This document shows, one piece after another, positions 1-6,895 of a stretch of 9,145 nucleotides of DNA; the first letter of the stretch is position 1, and every line of letters begins with the position of its first letter. The position numbers were made by a program, and so were the translations under genes. The notes under the pieces were generated by a model. It was not told the DNA's origin and made no database searches. It was given only the letters and a program-made list of their open reading frames with translations. The stretch lies in the NCBI GenBank assembly GCA_003557565.1, contig PWOG01000239.1, positions 1-9,145 of the forward strand, in the 5' to 3' direction. This DNA comes from Desulfobulbaceae bacterium (lineage in GTDB: Bacteria > Desulfobacterota > Desulfobulbia > Desulfobulbales > Desulfurivibrionaceae).

Positions 1-1758
1 CTGGATGGATTCAGCCTGGCTGGAAAGCTCCTCGGCGGCTGAGGCCGTCTCTTCTGCGGAGGCGGCGTTTTCCTGGGTGGCGTTGTCGATATGGCTGATG
101 GCGTCATTGACCTGTTTGCCGGCTTCGGCCTCCTCGCGGGAGGCGGTGGCGATCTCCGCCAGCAGGACGGCGATTTTCTGCACCGATTCCCGGGCTGAGG
201 TGAAGGAGCCGCCGGTTTCATCCACCAGTTGGGTGCCCCCCTTGACCTTTTGCACCGTGCCTTCAATCAGGGTCGAGGTGGTCTGGGCCGCGTCGGCGGC
301 GCGCAGGGCCAGGTTGCGGACCTCATCGGCCACCACCGCGAATCCTGCCCCGGCCTCTCCGGCCCTGGCCGCCTCAACCGCCGCGTTCAAGGCCAGCAGG
401 TTGGTTTGAAAGGCAATCTCGTCGATGGTTTTGACGATCTTCTGGGTCTCCAGGGAGGCGTCGCTGATTTCGTTCATGGATTCGGTCAGCTTTTTCATGG
501 AACCGTCAGCCTGACTCAAGACATCGTTGGCCTCCCGCATCAGGGCATCGGCCTGCAGGGCGTTGTCGGCGTCGCGATTGATCATCGAACTCATCTCTTC
601 CATGGAGGCCGAGGTTTGCTCCACTGCCGCCGCCTGACGCGACGAACTGTCGGCTACCATCTGGCTGGTGGAAGCCAGTTGCTGGGAAGCCGAACTCACC
701 TGGACGGTGCCGTCGCTGATATCGGAAGAAATTGAGGTCAGAAAGCGGACCAGGCCGAGCGAGACGAAAATTCCGGCGATGGCCGTGGTCCACCAGACTA
801 CGAAACCGGTGCCGAGCTTGGCCCACAACTGCCGCAGACTTTCCGCCCGGTAGCTTTCGCCATGTTCACGGTAATCCTGGATCAGCTCTTCCTCGACGTC
901 ATTCATCAGGCTTATTTTGCCATCAATGGCCTGTTGCCAGCGGTTTGGGTTAACATTAAAACCGCCACCGAAACGATGATCAATGGCTACCTGGCGCAGA
1001 TCGGCGACCCGGCCGACGGCCGGTTCATTCATTCTGTTCTGGTAATATTGGCGGATTTCGCGGTCGGCCAGGGTTTCAAAACTCTCCAGGTAGACCCGCT
1101 GCTCAGCCAGACTTTCGGCAAAGCGCATGAAGGCCAGGGGGGCGAACTCATTGGTGGTGAACGTGTTGACCATCAACAGTCGTTCACCGTGTAAGCGCAT
1201 GACAAACTCGAGAAAATTGTAGTGAGCGGCGATCAGCCGCATCAGTTCCTGATTGGGAATCACCTGGGAGACAACCCGCAGGGTAGCCCGTACTTCGGCC
1301 AGAATTTCAGCATAGGCGACAAAGGATTCACCTCCGGCGATGTTGTGACCGTCAACCTGGCGGCGCACATCCTGCAACCGATTCAAAAAGTCCACGGTTT
1401 GCCGGACCTGGGCTGCCAGTTCGGGGATTTCCTGGTGGGCTTCGGTACTGTTAAGGTGTTCTCGAAAAGCGTCTATTTCCCGATCGGTTTCCCGGCGCTG
1501 AGTGGCCAGTTCGCCGCCCATTCGCTGTCCTCGGCTGACCAGGTAAGCATCGGCCAGGGAACGCTCATTCTGGAGTTCATGGGCAATATTGGCCGCATGT
1601 ACGGCAATGTCGGCAACGGCCAAAGTGGTTCTGGCCTGCCGCAGGTCCAGAAAATGTTCATATGATTCATTGATGAGAATAATGGAAAGAAAAAGAAGTG
1701 GTATGGCAAGCAGAATAAGAAGCCTTTTTTGAACTGTAAGGCCGTCGATGAATTTCAT
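1..1758 (-). CDS. Methyl-accepting chemotaxis protein with NIT sensor domain, 3' end beyond window
   Basis: Transmembrane chemoreceptor that would signal to CheA/CheW. Reading from ATG at 1758 there are 586 codons with no stop up to the window edge. TM1 lies at about residues 10-28. Residues about 40-290 form a helical periplasmic region resembling the NIT (nitrate/nitrite-sensing) domain, with a typical LQNERSLADAYLVSRG stretch and a later HYNFLEFVMRLHGERLL stretch. TM2 is at about 318-337. The cytoplasmic coiled coil carries the near-invariant MCP hairpin tip at 447-484 (EIAFQTNLLALNAAVEAARA, then GFAVVADEVRNLA). No HAMP domain is visible: only about 15 residues separate TM2 from the start of the signalling helix (QVSSASQQLAS). 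The start is supported by a strong AGGGAGGGA Shine-Dalgarno at 1762-1770. The family call is secure; the ligand (nitrate, nitrite or other) is inferred from the domain only. The gene lies about 200 bp downstream of the sigma54-type regulator gene and may be one of its targets. Confidence 0.95.
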   Translation of the reverse strand, partial: MKFIDGLTVQKRLLILLAIPLLFLSIILINESYEHFLDLRQARTTLAVADIAVHAANIAHELQNERSLADAYLVSRGQRMGGELATQRRETDREIDAFREHLNSTEAHQEIPELAAQVRQTVDFLNRLQDVRRQVDGHNIAGGESFVAYAEILAEVRATLRVVSQVIPNQELMRLIAAHYNFLEFVMRLHGERLLMVNTFTTNEFAPLAFMRFAESLAEQRVYLESFETLADREIRQYYQNRMNEPAVGRVADLRQVAIDHRFGGGFNVNPNRWQQAIDGKISLMNDVEEELIQDYREHGESYRAESLRQLWAKLGTGFVVWWTTAIAGIFVSLGLVRFLTSISSDISDGTVQVSSASQQLASTSQMVADSSSRQAAAVEQTSASMEEMSSMINRDADNALQADALMREANDVLSQADGSMKKLTESMNEISDASLETQKIVKTIDEIAFQTNLLALNAAVEAARAGEAGAGFAVVADEVRNLALRAADAAQTTSTLIEGTVQKVKGGTQLVDETGGSFTSARESVQKIAVLLAEIATASREEAEAGKQVNDAISHIDNATQENAASAEETASAAEELSSQAESIQ

Positions 1759-1779
1759 TTATCCCTCCCTGTCGTCGAA

Positions 1780-1785
1780 ATTATA
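1780..1785 (-). promoter_or_regulatory. Perfect TATAAT hexamer upstream of chemoreceptor (possible -10)
   Basis: The minus strand reads TG then TATAAT here, a consensus -10 hexamer 21 bp upstream of the ATG. No good -35 is found: the position 17 bp upstream reads TAAAAA. It is an alternative or additional vegetative promoter, but could be chance in an AT-rich gap. Confidence 0.25.
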
Positions 1786-1810
1786 CAGTGTTGGCCGGCA
1801 ATTTTTTATC

Positions 1811-1826
1811 TGCTTGGCTGTTGCCA
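1811..1826 (-). promoter_or_regulatory. Candidate sigma54 (-24/-12) promoter for the chemoreceptor gene
   Basis: On the minus strand the 16-mer TGGCAACAGCCAAGCA has the GG-N10-GC spacing of sigma54 promoters. It has a perfect TGGCA -24 half, but the -12 half is AAGCA rather than TTGCA. Transcription would begin near 1800, giving a leader of about 40 nt before the chemoreceptor ATG. The neighbouring gene encodes a sigma54 activator, which makes the assignment attractive, but the match is partial. Confidence 0.35.
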
Positions 1827-1957
1827 CACGGTGGTATAATGCTTGGGCCATCATATATTGATCCAGGCAACTTACCATAAACCGCGACCAAACTACAAAC
1901 CTAAATCCGCGTCGTTCCTCACAATTAAAGGGGGCAGTCGCCAATATCAGTGAGAAA

Positions 1958-3376
1958 TCAGCGCTTGATTCCGTGCTTTTGCATAATACGGTAAAGCTGG
2001 GATCGGGAGAGTCCGGAAATGACGCAGGCTTGTTCCATGTTGCGGTTGACCAGATCGATCAGCTCGTGAAGGTAACGGCGTTCAGCTTGGGCCAGGGCTT
2101 CCTCGCGAACTTTCTGCAGTGGTGGGGGAGGATGATGGGCGGGATTGACGGCGGATTCCGGGTCAAAGGATATTTCCTTGTCCTCTTCGGTTTGATCCCG
2201 GACCTGTTTGAACTTGGCTCCGGCTCGAACATTGGCGGGCAGGTGCATGGAAAAAAGGGTTGGTTCATCCTGGGCTTTAACAAAGGCGGAGCCTACGGCG
2301 TTAAACAGTTCCCGGATATTGCCGGGCCAGTCATAGCCCCGCAGGGTTTCCATGAAGCCGGGACAGATTCCCTTGGTGGGAATCCGGTAATGCTTGCTGA
2401 GTTTGGTCAGTTGGGACAGGGCCAGTTCAACAACATCGTCGCCGCGTTGGTTCAGCGGCGGCAGGGAGATGGTGAAACCACGGAGCCGGTAGAGCAGATC
2501 CCAACGGAAGCCGCCATCTGATGCCATGGCCTCCAGGTCACGATTGGTGGCGGCTACCACCCGGAAATTGCTTTCCACCTCGTGGGAACTGCCCAGCGGA
2601 CGGAATCGCTGTTCCTGGAGAACCCGCAGCAGACTTTTCTGGGTTTCCAGGGGCAGCTCTCCAACCTCATCGAGGAACAGCGTGCCCCGGTGGGCTTGAT
2701 GAAAAAGTCCATCCTTTGCCTGTTCGGCTCCGGTGAAAGTGCCTTTTTCGTGGCCGAAGAGAATACTTTCCACCAGGGAGGCGGGCAGGGCGGCGCAATC
2801 CACCACCACGAAAGGCTGGTCGGCCCGCTCACTGTTGGTGTGGATGGCTCGGGCAAAGAGTTCCTTGCCGGTGCCGGTCTCCCCGTTGATCAGGACACTG
2901 GTGTCGGTTCCGGCCGCCTTGGCCACCAGATCCAGGCAGGCGTCGATTTGTGGACTGTTGCCGATGATCTCTGTGCGTCGCAGGGCGCGGGGGAGCTTTT
3001 TCCCCGCCTTTTCCCGCCGGTATTGCAAAGCGCGGGTCAGGGGCAGGAGCACGTCCTGCATGGAAAGCGGCTTTCTGACATAGTCCCAGGCTTCGCTTTT
3101 CATGGCCAGGGCGGCATTGCCCGCCCCTCCTTCACCGGTGATAATGATTACTTCCGGCTGGGACGGGGCCCGATGGAACTCTGCCACCACGTCCAGACCG
3201 CTGCCGTCGGGGAGGTTGATATCGAGAAAAACCAGGTCGAAGGTGGTGGACATGCTTTGCGCCAGGCCTTCTTTCAGGGTCAGGGCGCTTTCGGTCTGGT
3301 GGCCCTGGGAGTTGATCAGGGTTTGGAGGGTGTCGCAGACCATCTTGTCATCGTCGATAACCAGGATACGGGCCAT
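1958..3376 (-). CDS. NtrC/AtoC-family sigma54-dependent response regulator
   Basis: Cytoplasmic 472-residue transcription activator with the complete three-domain layout. The receiver (about 3-120) has acidic residues D8/D9, phospho-acceptor D52 in LVFLDINLPDGSG, T80 and K102. The AAA+ sigma54-interaction domain (about 136-375) has Walker A GETGTGKE (165-172), the sigma54-contact loop as GTFTGA (212-217), Walker B LFLDE (233-237), sensor I RVVAATNRDL (272-281), and a WPGNIREL segment in its C-terminal part. A Fis-type helix-turn-helix ends the protein (about 446-472, ISGLSRSQLYRIMQKHGIKR). Length is normal for the family. The ATG at 3376 is preceded by AGGGA with 9-nt spacing. It should activate sigma54 promoters after phosphorylation, most plausibly by the adjacent kinase. 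Targets are unknown; the chemoreceptor downstream is a candidate. The only oddity is Thr instead of Ala in the second position of the GAFTGA loop. Confidence 0.96.
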   Translation of the reverse strand: MARILVIDDDKMVCDTLQTLINSQGHQTESALTLKEGLAQSMSTTFDLVFLDINLPDGSGLDVVAEFHRAPSQPEVIIITGEGGAGNAALAMKSEAWDYVRKPLSMQDVLLPLTRALQYRREKAGKKLPRALRRTEIIGNSPQIDACLDLVAKAAGTDTSVLINGETGTGKELFARAIHTNSERADQPFVVVDCAALPASLVESILFGHEKGTFTGAEQAKDGLFHQAHRGTLFLDEVGELPLETQKSLLRVLQEQRFRPLGSSHEVESNFRVVAATNRDLEAMASDGGFRWDLLYRLRGFTISLPPLNQRGDDVVELALSQLTKLSKHYRIPTKGICPGFMETLRGYDWPGNIRELFNAVGSAFVKAQDEPTLFSMHLPANVRAGAKFKQVRDQTEEDKEISFDPESAVNPAHHPPPPLQKVREEALAQAERRYLHELIDLVNRNMEQACVISGLSRSQLYRIMQKHGIKR

Positions 3377-3490
3377 CTTGTTTGTTCCCTGTCCTTGATT
3401 GAGTTTTGCTTAACCAAAAGCTTGGCATCGCCGAAACGGCGGTGCTCGAGCTCACACAATTTAATCACTATGCCTCGCCGGCCGTTGACA

Positions 3491-3506
3491 TGCAATCCGG
3501 CAACCC
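3491..3506 (-). promoter_or_regulatory. Weak sigma54-like element upstream of response regulator
   Basis: The minus strand reads GGGTTGCCGGATTGCA: GG-N10-GC spacing with a perfect TTGCA -12 half, but a poor -24 half outside the GG. It would start transcription about 100 nt upstream of the regulator ATG. Only suggestive; possible autoregulation. Confidence 0.2.
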
Positions 3507-3544
3507 ACGGATATTCGATTATGTTCCGCAAGATCCAAGGTTGT

Positions 3545-3560
3545 TGGCACGGTGATTGGT
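3545..3560 (+). promoter_or_regulatory. Sigma54-like element on the plus strand, antisense to the kinase gene
   Basis: The plus strand reads TGGCACGGTGATTGGT. The -24 half TGGCACG is a perfect consensus and the spacing and TTG of the -12 half fit, but the highly conserved C of the -12 GC is G. It points into the 3' end of the kinase gene on the antisense strand, so it either drives an antisense RNA or is a chance or decayed site. Confidence 0.2.
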
Positions 3561-3579
3561 GACACCCGGATTTGGTGTG

Positions 3580-4710
3580 TCAGGTGGCTTGTCGGTCGTC
3601 AAGGATTTTGCGGATTGTATTGGCAAATTCACCGATGTTGAACGGTTTGGTTATATAAGCAGCAACCCTGGGGTATTGGCTGGTGGCTCCATCAAACACT
3701 TCGCTGAAGCCGGAGCACAGTATAACCGGGATTTCCGGGTTGAGTTGCATTACCTGCCGGGCCAGTTCATATCCATTGAACCCAGGCATGTTGTAGTCGG
3801 TAATCAGCAGATCATAGCCCCCGGAGTTATGATTGATGATCTTCAGGGCCTGCTCGGCACTGGTGGCGGTGTCCACCTTGTAGCCGAGTTTTTCCAGGTT
3901 GGGGGCAAAGGCCTGCACCACCGCCAGCTCGTCGTCGACAAGAAGAATTTTTTCCTGTCCGCCGGGCAAGTTGAACTCCCGGGGCTGGTTGGTGCTGGTT
4001 TTGGCCTGATTACTGATCTCCGGCAGCAGAATTTCAAAACTGGCCCCATGCCCCGGCTGGCTGTATGCACTGATGGTACCGCCATGTTTGCTGACGATGC
4101 CGTGGACCACTGCCAGACCCATTCCGGACCCTTCCCCTTTGCCTTTTGTGGTAAAAAAGGGATCGAAGATCCGGTCCAGATCTTCTTTGGTTATTCCCGG
4201 GCCGGTGTCACTGACCATCATTCTGAGCCAGCTCGTGCCCGCGCATTGATCGGGTGGCAATAGGGCTGGAGGCTGGTCGGCGGCGCTCAACTCGATCTCC
4301 AGCCGGCCTCCGGTTTCCTGCATGGCATGGGCCGCGTTCAAGGTCAGGTTCATGATCACCTGCAGAATCTGAGTGGGGTCGGCGGACACCATGTCATTGT
4401 CAACTTTTTGTGTGTACTCCATTTCGATGTTGGGGGCAACAGTGGAACGCAGAAATTTCAAGGCTTCCTTGGTGACCGTCCCCAAGTGGATAAGTTGGGG
4501 TTCATGTTTGCCCTGGCGGTTGAAGTCGAGAATTTGCTGGATCAGGGAACCGGCCCGTTCTGCGGCCTGTTCGATCTGCTGCAGGCTTTGCTGGAGGGTG
4601 GGGGTGTCTGGTGCCTCCAGTCTGGCCATCTGGGCGTTGATGATGATCGGGGTCAGGATATTATTGAAGTCATGGGCGATGCCGCCGGCCAGCATGCCCA
4701 GGGCTTCCAT
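3580..4710 (-). CDS. Hybrid histidine kinase, catalytic and receiver part (downstream of in-frame TAG)
   Basis: Encodes a histidine kinase core followed by its own receiver. Numbering from the Met at 4710, the phosphorylation H-box GGIAHDFNNILTP puts the His at residue 13. The ATPase follows with N-box VIMNLTLNAAHAM (about 118-130), G1 DTGPGI and G2 GSGMGLAVVHGI. The C-terminal receiver starts at about residue 250 (KILLVDDE), has phospho-acceptor D305 in LLITDYNMP, and a late ITKPF Lys. This Met has no Shine-Dalgarno in front of it and lies inside the conserved block that normally continues upstream into the dimerisation helix, so it is unlikely to be the native start. The frame is continuous with the GAF-encoding segment 5295-4723 except for one TAG at 4722-4720, so the true gene is almost certainly 5295-3580 (571 residues if read through). 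The probable partner is the NtrC-type regulator downstream; the fused receiver suggests a phosphorelay or negative control. Confidence 0.9.
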   Translation of the reverse strand: MEALGMLAGGIAHDFNNILTPIIINAQMARLEAPDTPTLQQSLQQIEQAAERAGSLIQQILDFNRQGKHEPQLIHLGTVTKEALKFLRSTVAPNIEMEYTQKVDNDMVSADPTQILQVIMNLTLNAAHAMQETGGRLEIELSAADQPPALLPPDQCAGTSWLRMMVSDTGPGITKEDLDRIFDPFFTTKGKGEGSGMGLAVVHGIVSKHGGTISAYSQPGHGASFEILLPEISNQAKTSTNQPREFNLPGGQEKILLVDDELAVVQAFAPNLEKLGYKVDTATSAEQALKIINHNSGGYDLLITDYNMPGFNGYELARQVMQLNPEIPVILCSGFSEVFDGATSQYPRVAAYITKPFNIGEFANTIRKILDDRQAT

Positions 4711-4719
4711 TTTGCGGGT

Positions 4720-4722
4720 CTA
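4720..4722 (-). other. In-frame amber (TAG) codon splitting the kinase gene
   Basis: Codon 192 of the frame starting at 5295 is TAG, flanked by QMEIQLF before and TRKMEALGMLAGGIAHDFNN after, all in one frame. In soluble kinases of this type the same place usually reads Gln-x-x-Lys-Met-Glu-Ala (QAQKMEA or similar), so the TAG sits exactly where Gln (CAG) is expected. One C-to-T transition explains it. Readthrough, suppression, pyrrolysine insertion, reinitiation at the ATG 10 nt downstream, or a sequencing error are alternatives. Confidence 0.9.
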
Positions 4723-5295
4723 AAAGAGCTGGATTTCCATCTGTTGGCGTTCGGCGTTGAGCAGGGCCTGGGAGGCCAGGGTGGAGAAATTTTCCGCCAG
4801 ACGCTGGTGGTTGCGGTTAAAAAAACTGCGACGGGAATGGGTGCAGACCAGGATCGCCGCCTGCTCACCCTCGCGCAGTGGAACATGCAGGGCCGAGGAT
4901 ACCATATCCAGGATCGCCGGGGGCTGCTGTTGCCACTCTTCGATCATGCGCACATCAAATACGGTGGCGGGTTTGCCGGTAAGTACCCGCTGGAACAGGT
5001 TCCGGGGTCGCCAGCGGCAGGACATCAGGGCATCGCTGGTGGCCACTGTGGGTTGCAGGGATCCGTCGGGTCGGCGGATCAGGACAAAGGCCTCTTCAAA
5101 GTCGAGGATCTCCCGCAGGACCGCCAGCAATTCCTTGAACATCCGCGAGCTTTCCATGGGTTTGATCAGCACGCGCAGACCGGCCAGCAAAGCTTCTGTT
5201 TTACGTCGCTGGTGTTCTTCAAGCTCCCGTGCCTTGGCCAGATCAAGCAGGGCTTCGCGCAGTATTTCATCGTTATTGACGGATTGCATGGCCAT
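4720..5295 (-). CDS. GAF sensor part of the split histidine kinase
   Basis: The frame encodes 191 residues before TAG. Residues about 5-50 are a charged, probably coiled-coil helix (LLDLAKARELEEHQRRKTEA), followed by a GAF-like domain at about 52-175 (FKELLAVLREILDFEEAFVL, later SSALHVPLREGEQAAILVC) and a connecting helix (LASQALLNAERQQMEIQLF) that normally runs straight into the kinase dimerisation helix. There are no transmembrane segments, so it senses in the cytoplasm. The start is ATG at 5295 (or 5289); a TGA in the same frame at 5304-5302 rules out a start further upstream, and no clear Shine-Dalgarno is present. The gene begins 29 nt after the stop of the FIST gene, consistent with one operon and possible coupling. 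By itself this fragment has no catalytic activity. I read it as the N-terminal part of one kinase gene, 5295-3580. Confidence 0.85.
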   Translation of the reverse strand: MAMQSVNNDEILREALLDLAKARELEEHQRRKTEALLAGLRVLIKPMESSRMFKELLAVLREILDFEEAFVLIRRPDGSLQPTVATSDALMSCRWRPRNLFQRVLTGKPATVFDVRMIEEWQQQPPAILDMVSSALHVPLREGEQAAILVCTHSRRSFFNRNHQRLAENFSTLASQALLNAERQQMEIQLF

Positions 5296-5324
5296 GGTTT
5301 GTCAGGTTTGGTTGGCTGCGGATT

Positions 5325-6524
5325 TCACTTGTCACTGCCGAAAACGATTGCGGAAATCATCAGGTTGGCGTGGCGGTTTTCGCCTCCGGCAAAACATCCC
5401 TGCTCCCCGAAAGTGAAAGCTCCCAGAAAGGGCTTTTTGTCCATGGCCTGGTTGAGAGAATTTACCACCTCGTCGATCCGGTCATGAACGGTGAGCATGC
5501 AGCCGGCACAGTAAACAATCAAGGCGCCGCTGATGTCCTCCGGGGAAAACCGGCCGGCCTGCAGGGCCGACTGAGCAACCCGGCCGGCCCGGGAGATCAG
5601 GGTTTCAAAGGTACCTTGCATCAGTATCACCTCGTCGCCGACACTGATATCGGTAAAAAGACTCAGGCCGGCATTGCCGGTGACCCGATCAGGATGGGAT
5701 AGGCTGAAATAGGGGACTCCACCGATTTCCCCCACTACCCGGCCCAAGGGAAAAAGGGTGGTGTTGTGCAGAACCTGACTCTGTTTGCCCAGGGCTTTTT
5801 CGATTATCCCTCCGGTCCATTCGTTGTAAACCTCCGCCGCCGGGCGATGGTCGATTTCTTCAATTACTCGCCCGCTGGCGCTGGTTACCAGTCCTCGTCT
5901 CAAGGTGGGGCTGTAGCCGTTATGAAAGGAGTATGCCACCGTAGTGGAAGGGTAGAAAACCGTGATCACCAGCCCCTGGCGCCAATGCCGGTCCTGGGAT
6001 ATGATCTCCCAGTCACCCTGGACTTCATTATCGGCGGCGCTGCCACCGATAATGGGAACCTCGCGGCCGAGCACATCCTCAATGCCGGCAATTACCCTGT
6101 CTTCATCGCCCGGGGTGGCGGAGATTCGTACCAGGTCCGGCATTTCCCCCGGGCGCCCGGCGCTTTCAATGGATTCAAGAACGATTTTGGCGGCGTTTTC
6201 CCTGGGGGTATCACCCAGTTCACCGCCGGCTGTGCCGAAATTTCCTTTAGGGTCAACCAGGCCCAACATGGCCAACCCTCGACCGTCTTGGGAGATAACC
6301 CCTTCCTCGGTCATGGCGCCCTGGCAGGAACTCGATCCCTGGATCCGGCAGCCGGCAAATTCCCCGGCCAGAACCTCCCTTAACCGGGAACCGTTATAAT
6401 GTGTTGACCAGTTGACAAAAAGTACATCAGGCCGGGCGCCCAGTCGCCGGCGCAACTCATGGCAGGCCTCCAGCGCGGCGGTTTGGGTGGTTGACTGATT
6501 ACTGTAGGCGGTGGCTATCTTCAT
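5325..6524 (-). CDS. FIST-domain (FIST_N + FIST_C) signal-sensing protein
   Basis: This 399-residue protein matches the FIST family, a predicted small-ligand sensor unit linked to signal transduction. The N-terminal half (about 30-220) contains GCRIQGSSSCQGAMTEEGV and VPIIGGSAADNE. The C-terminal half (about 240-395) has the GRVVGEIGGVPYFSLSH region and the final GAFTFGEQGCFAGGENRHAN motif typical of the end of FIST_C. It has no signal peptide or membrane segment, so it is presumably cytoplasmic. The ATG at 6524 has a weak AAAGG about 7 nt upstream. It is the first gene of the minus-strand block and sits 29 nt before the GAF/kinase gene, so it probably supplies the sensory input for that kinase. 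Unusual for its position in FIST_C is a CAGC motif (C339, C342), with a further Cys at 377, which could bind a metal or respond to redox. The ligand is unknown. Confidence 0.9.
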   Translation of the reverse strand: MKIATAYSNQSTTQTAALEACHELRRRLGARPDVLFVNWSTHYNGSRLREVLAGEFAGCRIQGSSSCQGAMTEEGVISQDGRGLAMLGLVDPKGNFGTAGGELGDTPRENAAKIVLESIESAGRPGEMPDLVRISATPGDEDRVIAGIEDVLGREVPIIGGSAADNEVQGDWEIISQDRHWRQGLVITVFYPSTTVAYSFHNGYSPTLRRGLVTSASGRVIEEIDHRPAAEVYNEWTGGIIEKALGKQSQVLHNTTLFPLGRVVGEIGGVPYFSLSHPDRVTGNAGLSLFTDISVGDEVILMQGTFETLISRAGRVAQSALQAGRFSPEDISGALIVYCAGCMLTVHDRIDEVVNSLNQAMDKKPFLGAFTFGEQGCFAGGENRHANLMISAIVFGSDK

Positions 6525-6639
6525 CCGGCTGCCTTTTGTTTTCGTGCCGGAAAATCAACTGTTCAAAGTAACCGGCCAAGGTAAAGATTTATTAAGAAAT
6601 TAAGAAATATCGCAGAAATATGTTCGCTTTTTATTTTAG

Positions 6640-6670
6640 TACCGTGTTTTTTTATGACGGTAAGTTTACC
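6640..6670. repeat. Overlapping dyads with TACC/GGTA half-sites, operator-like
   Basis: TACCGT (6640-6645) and ACGGTA (6657-6662) form an inverted repeat with an 11-bp spacer. GGTAA-GT-TTACC (6659-6670) is a second dyad sharing the central GGTA. Three half-sites spaced over about 30 bp, 115-145 bp upstream of the FIST start, resemble a regulator-binding cluster. No known consensus is recognised. Confidence 0.35.
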
Positions 6671-6895
6671 ACGTAGTGATGGGTGAGCACAGGGGGAAAA
6701 GAAAAAAATATCAAGAAAACAACTCCGCCTTTACGGGAGTCGGCAAAAAAGCAGGAACTGCTGTTTGGCAGGTGCGTCCCCCGGAAAAACTGAAGTTTAC
6801 TGGCCGGTACTGGTCACATTGTTTGGTCAAACAGGAAAAAACACGTTTTTATGCCACATTGTTCCCAGGTTACAAGCTTTTAAAAAGGGTGTTCA

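Larger units (their letters stand above)
1759..1957 (-). other. Intergenic region between response regulator and chemoreceptor genes
   Basis: This 199-bp gap holds no convincing gene. A 61-codon frame starting at a TTG runs through it and ends against the chemoreceptor ATG, but it has no ribosome binding site and no recognisable protein character. I see no strong hairpin plus T-tract after the regulator stop codon. Two promoter-like elements for the chemoreceptor are listed separately: a GG-N10-GC element at 1811-1826 and a TATAAT hexamer at 1780-1785. Confidence 0.6.
3377..3579 (-). other. Intergenic region between kinase and response regulator genes
   Basis: This 203-bp gap lies between the kinase stop codon and the regulator ATG. 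A 71-codon minus-strand frame (3531-3316) enters the regulator gene out of frame and has no family resemblance. The gap contains a dyad TGACAC-N11-GTGTCA (3560-3582) overlapping the kinase stop, a small hairpin CGCCG-TTT-CGGCG flanked by GCA/TGC (about 3437-3458), and two sigma54-like elements listed separately. No T-tract terminator is evident. The long gap suggests the regulator gene may have its own promoter. Confidence 0.5.

Noticed and set aside
1811..1818. Sigma28-type flagellar promoter (GCAGATAA, close to GCCGATAA) for the chemoreceptor
   Set aside because: No TAAA-type -35 at the correct distance upstream; the sigma54-like element overlapping it fits better.
1759..1944. Small minus-strand frame ending against the chemoreceptor ATG
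   Set aside because: TTG start without Shine-Dalgarno, no recognisable protein features; more likely promoter DNA.
3316..3531. 71-codon minus-strand frame between kinase and regulator
   Set aside because: Runs out of frame into the regulator gene, no Shine-Dalgarno and no family resemblance.
2582..3562. Plus-strand open frame of 326 codons over the response regulator
   Set aside because: Antisense shadow of a complete NtrC-type protein with all motifs intact.
4327..5487. Long plus-strand open frame of 386 codons over the kinase gene
   Set aside because: It is antisense to recognisable GAF and kinase domains, has no family resemblance and a composition expected of a shadow frame in GC-rich coding DNA.
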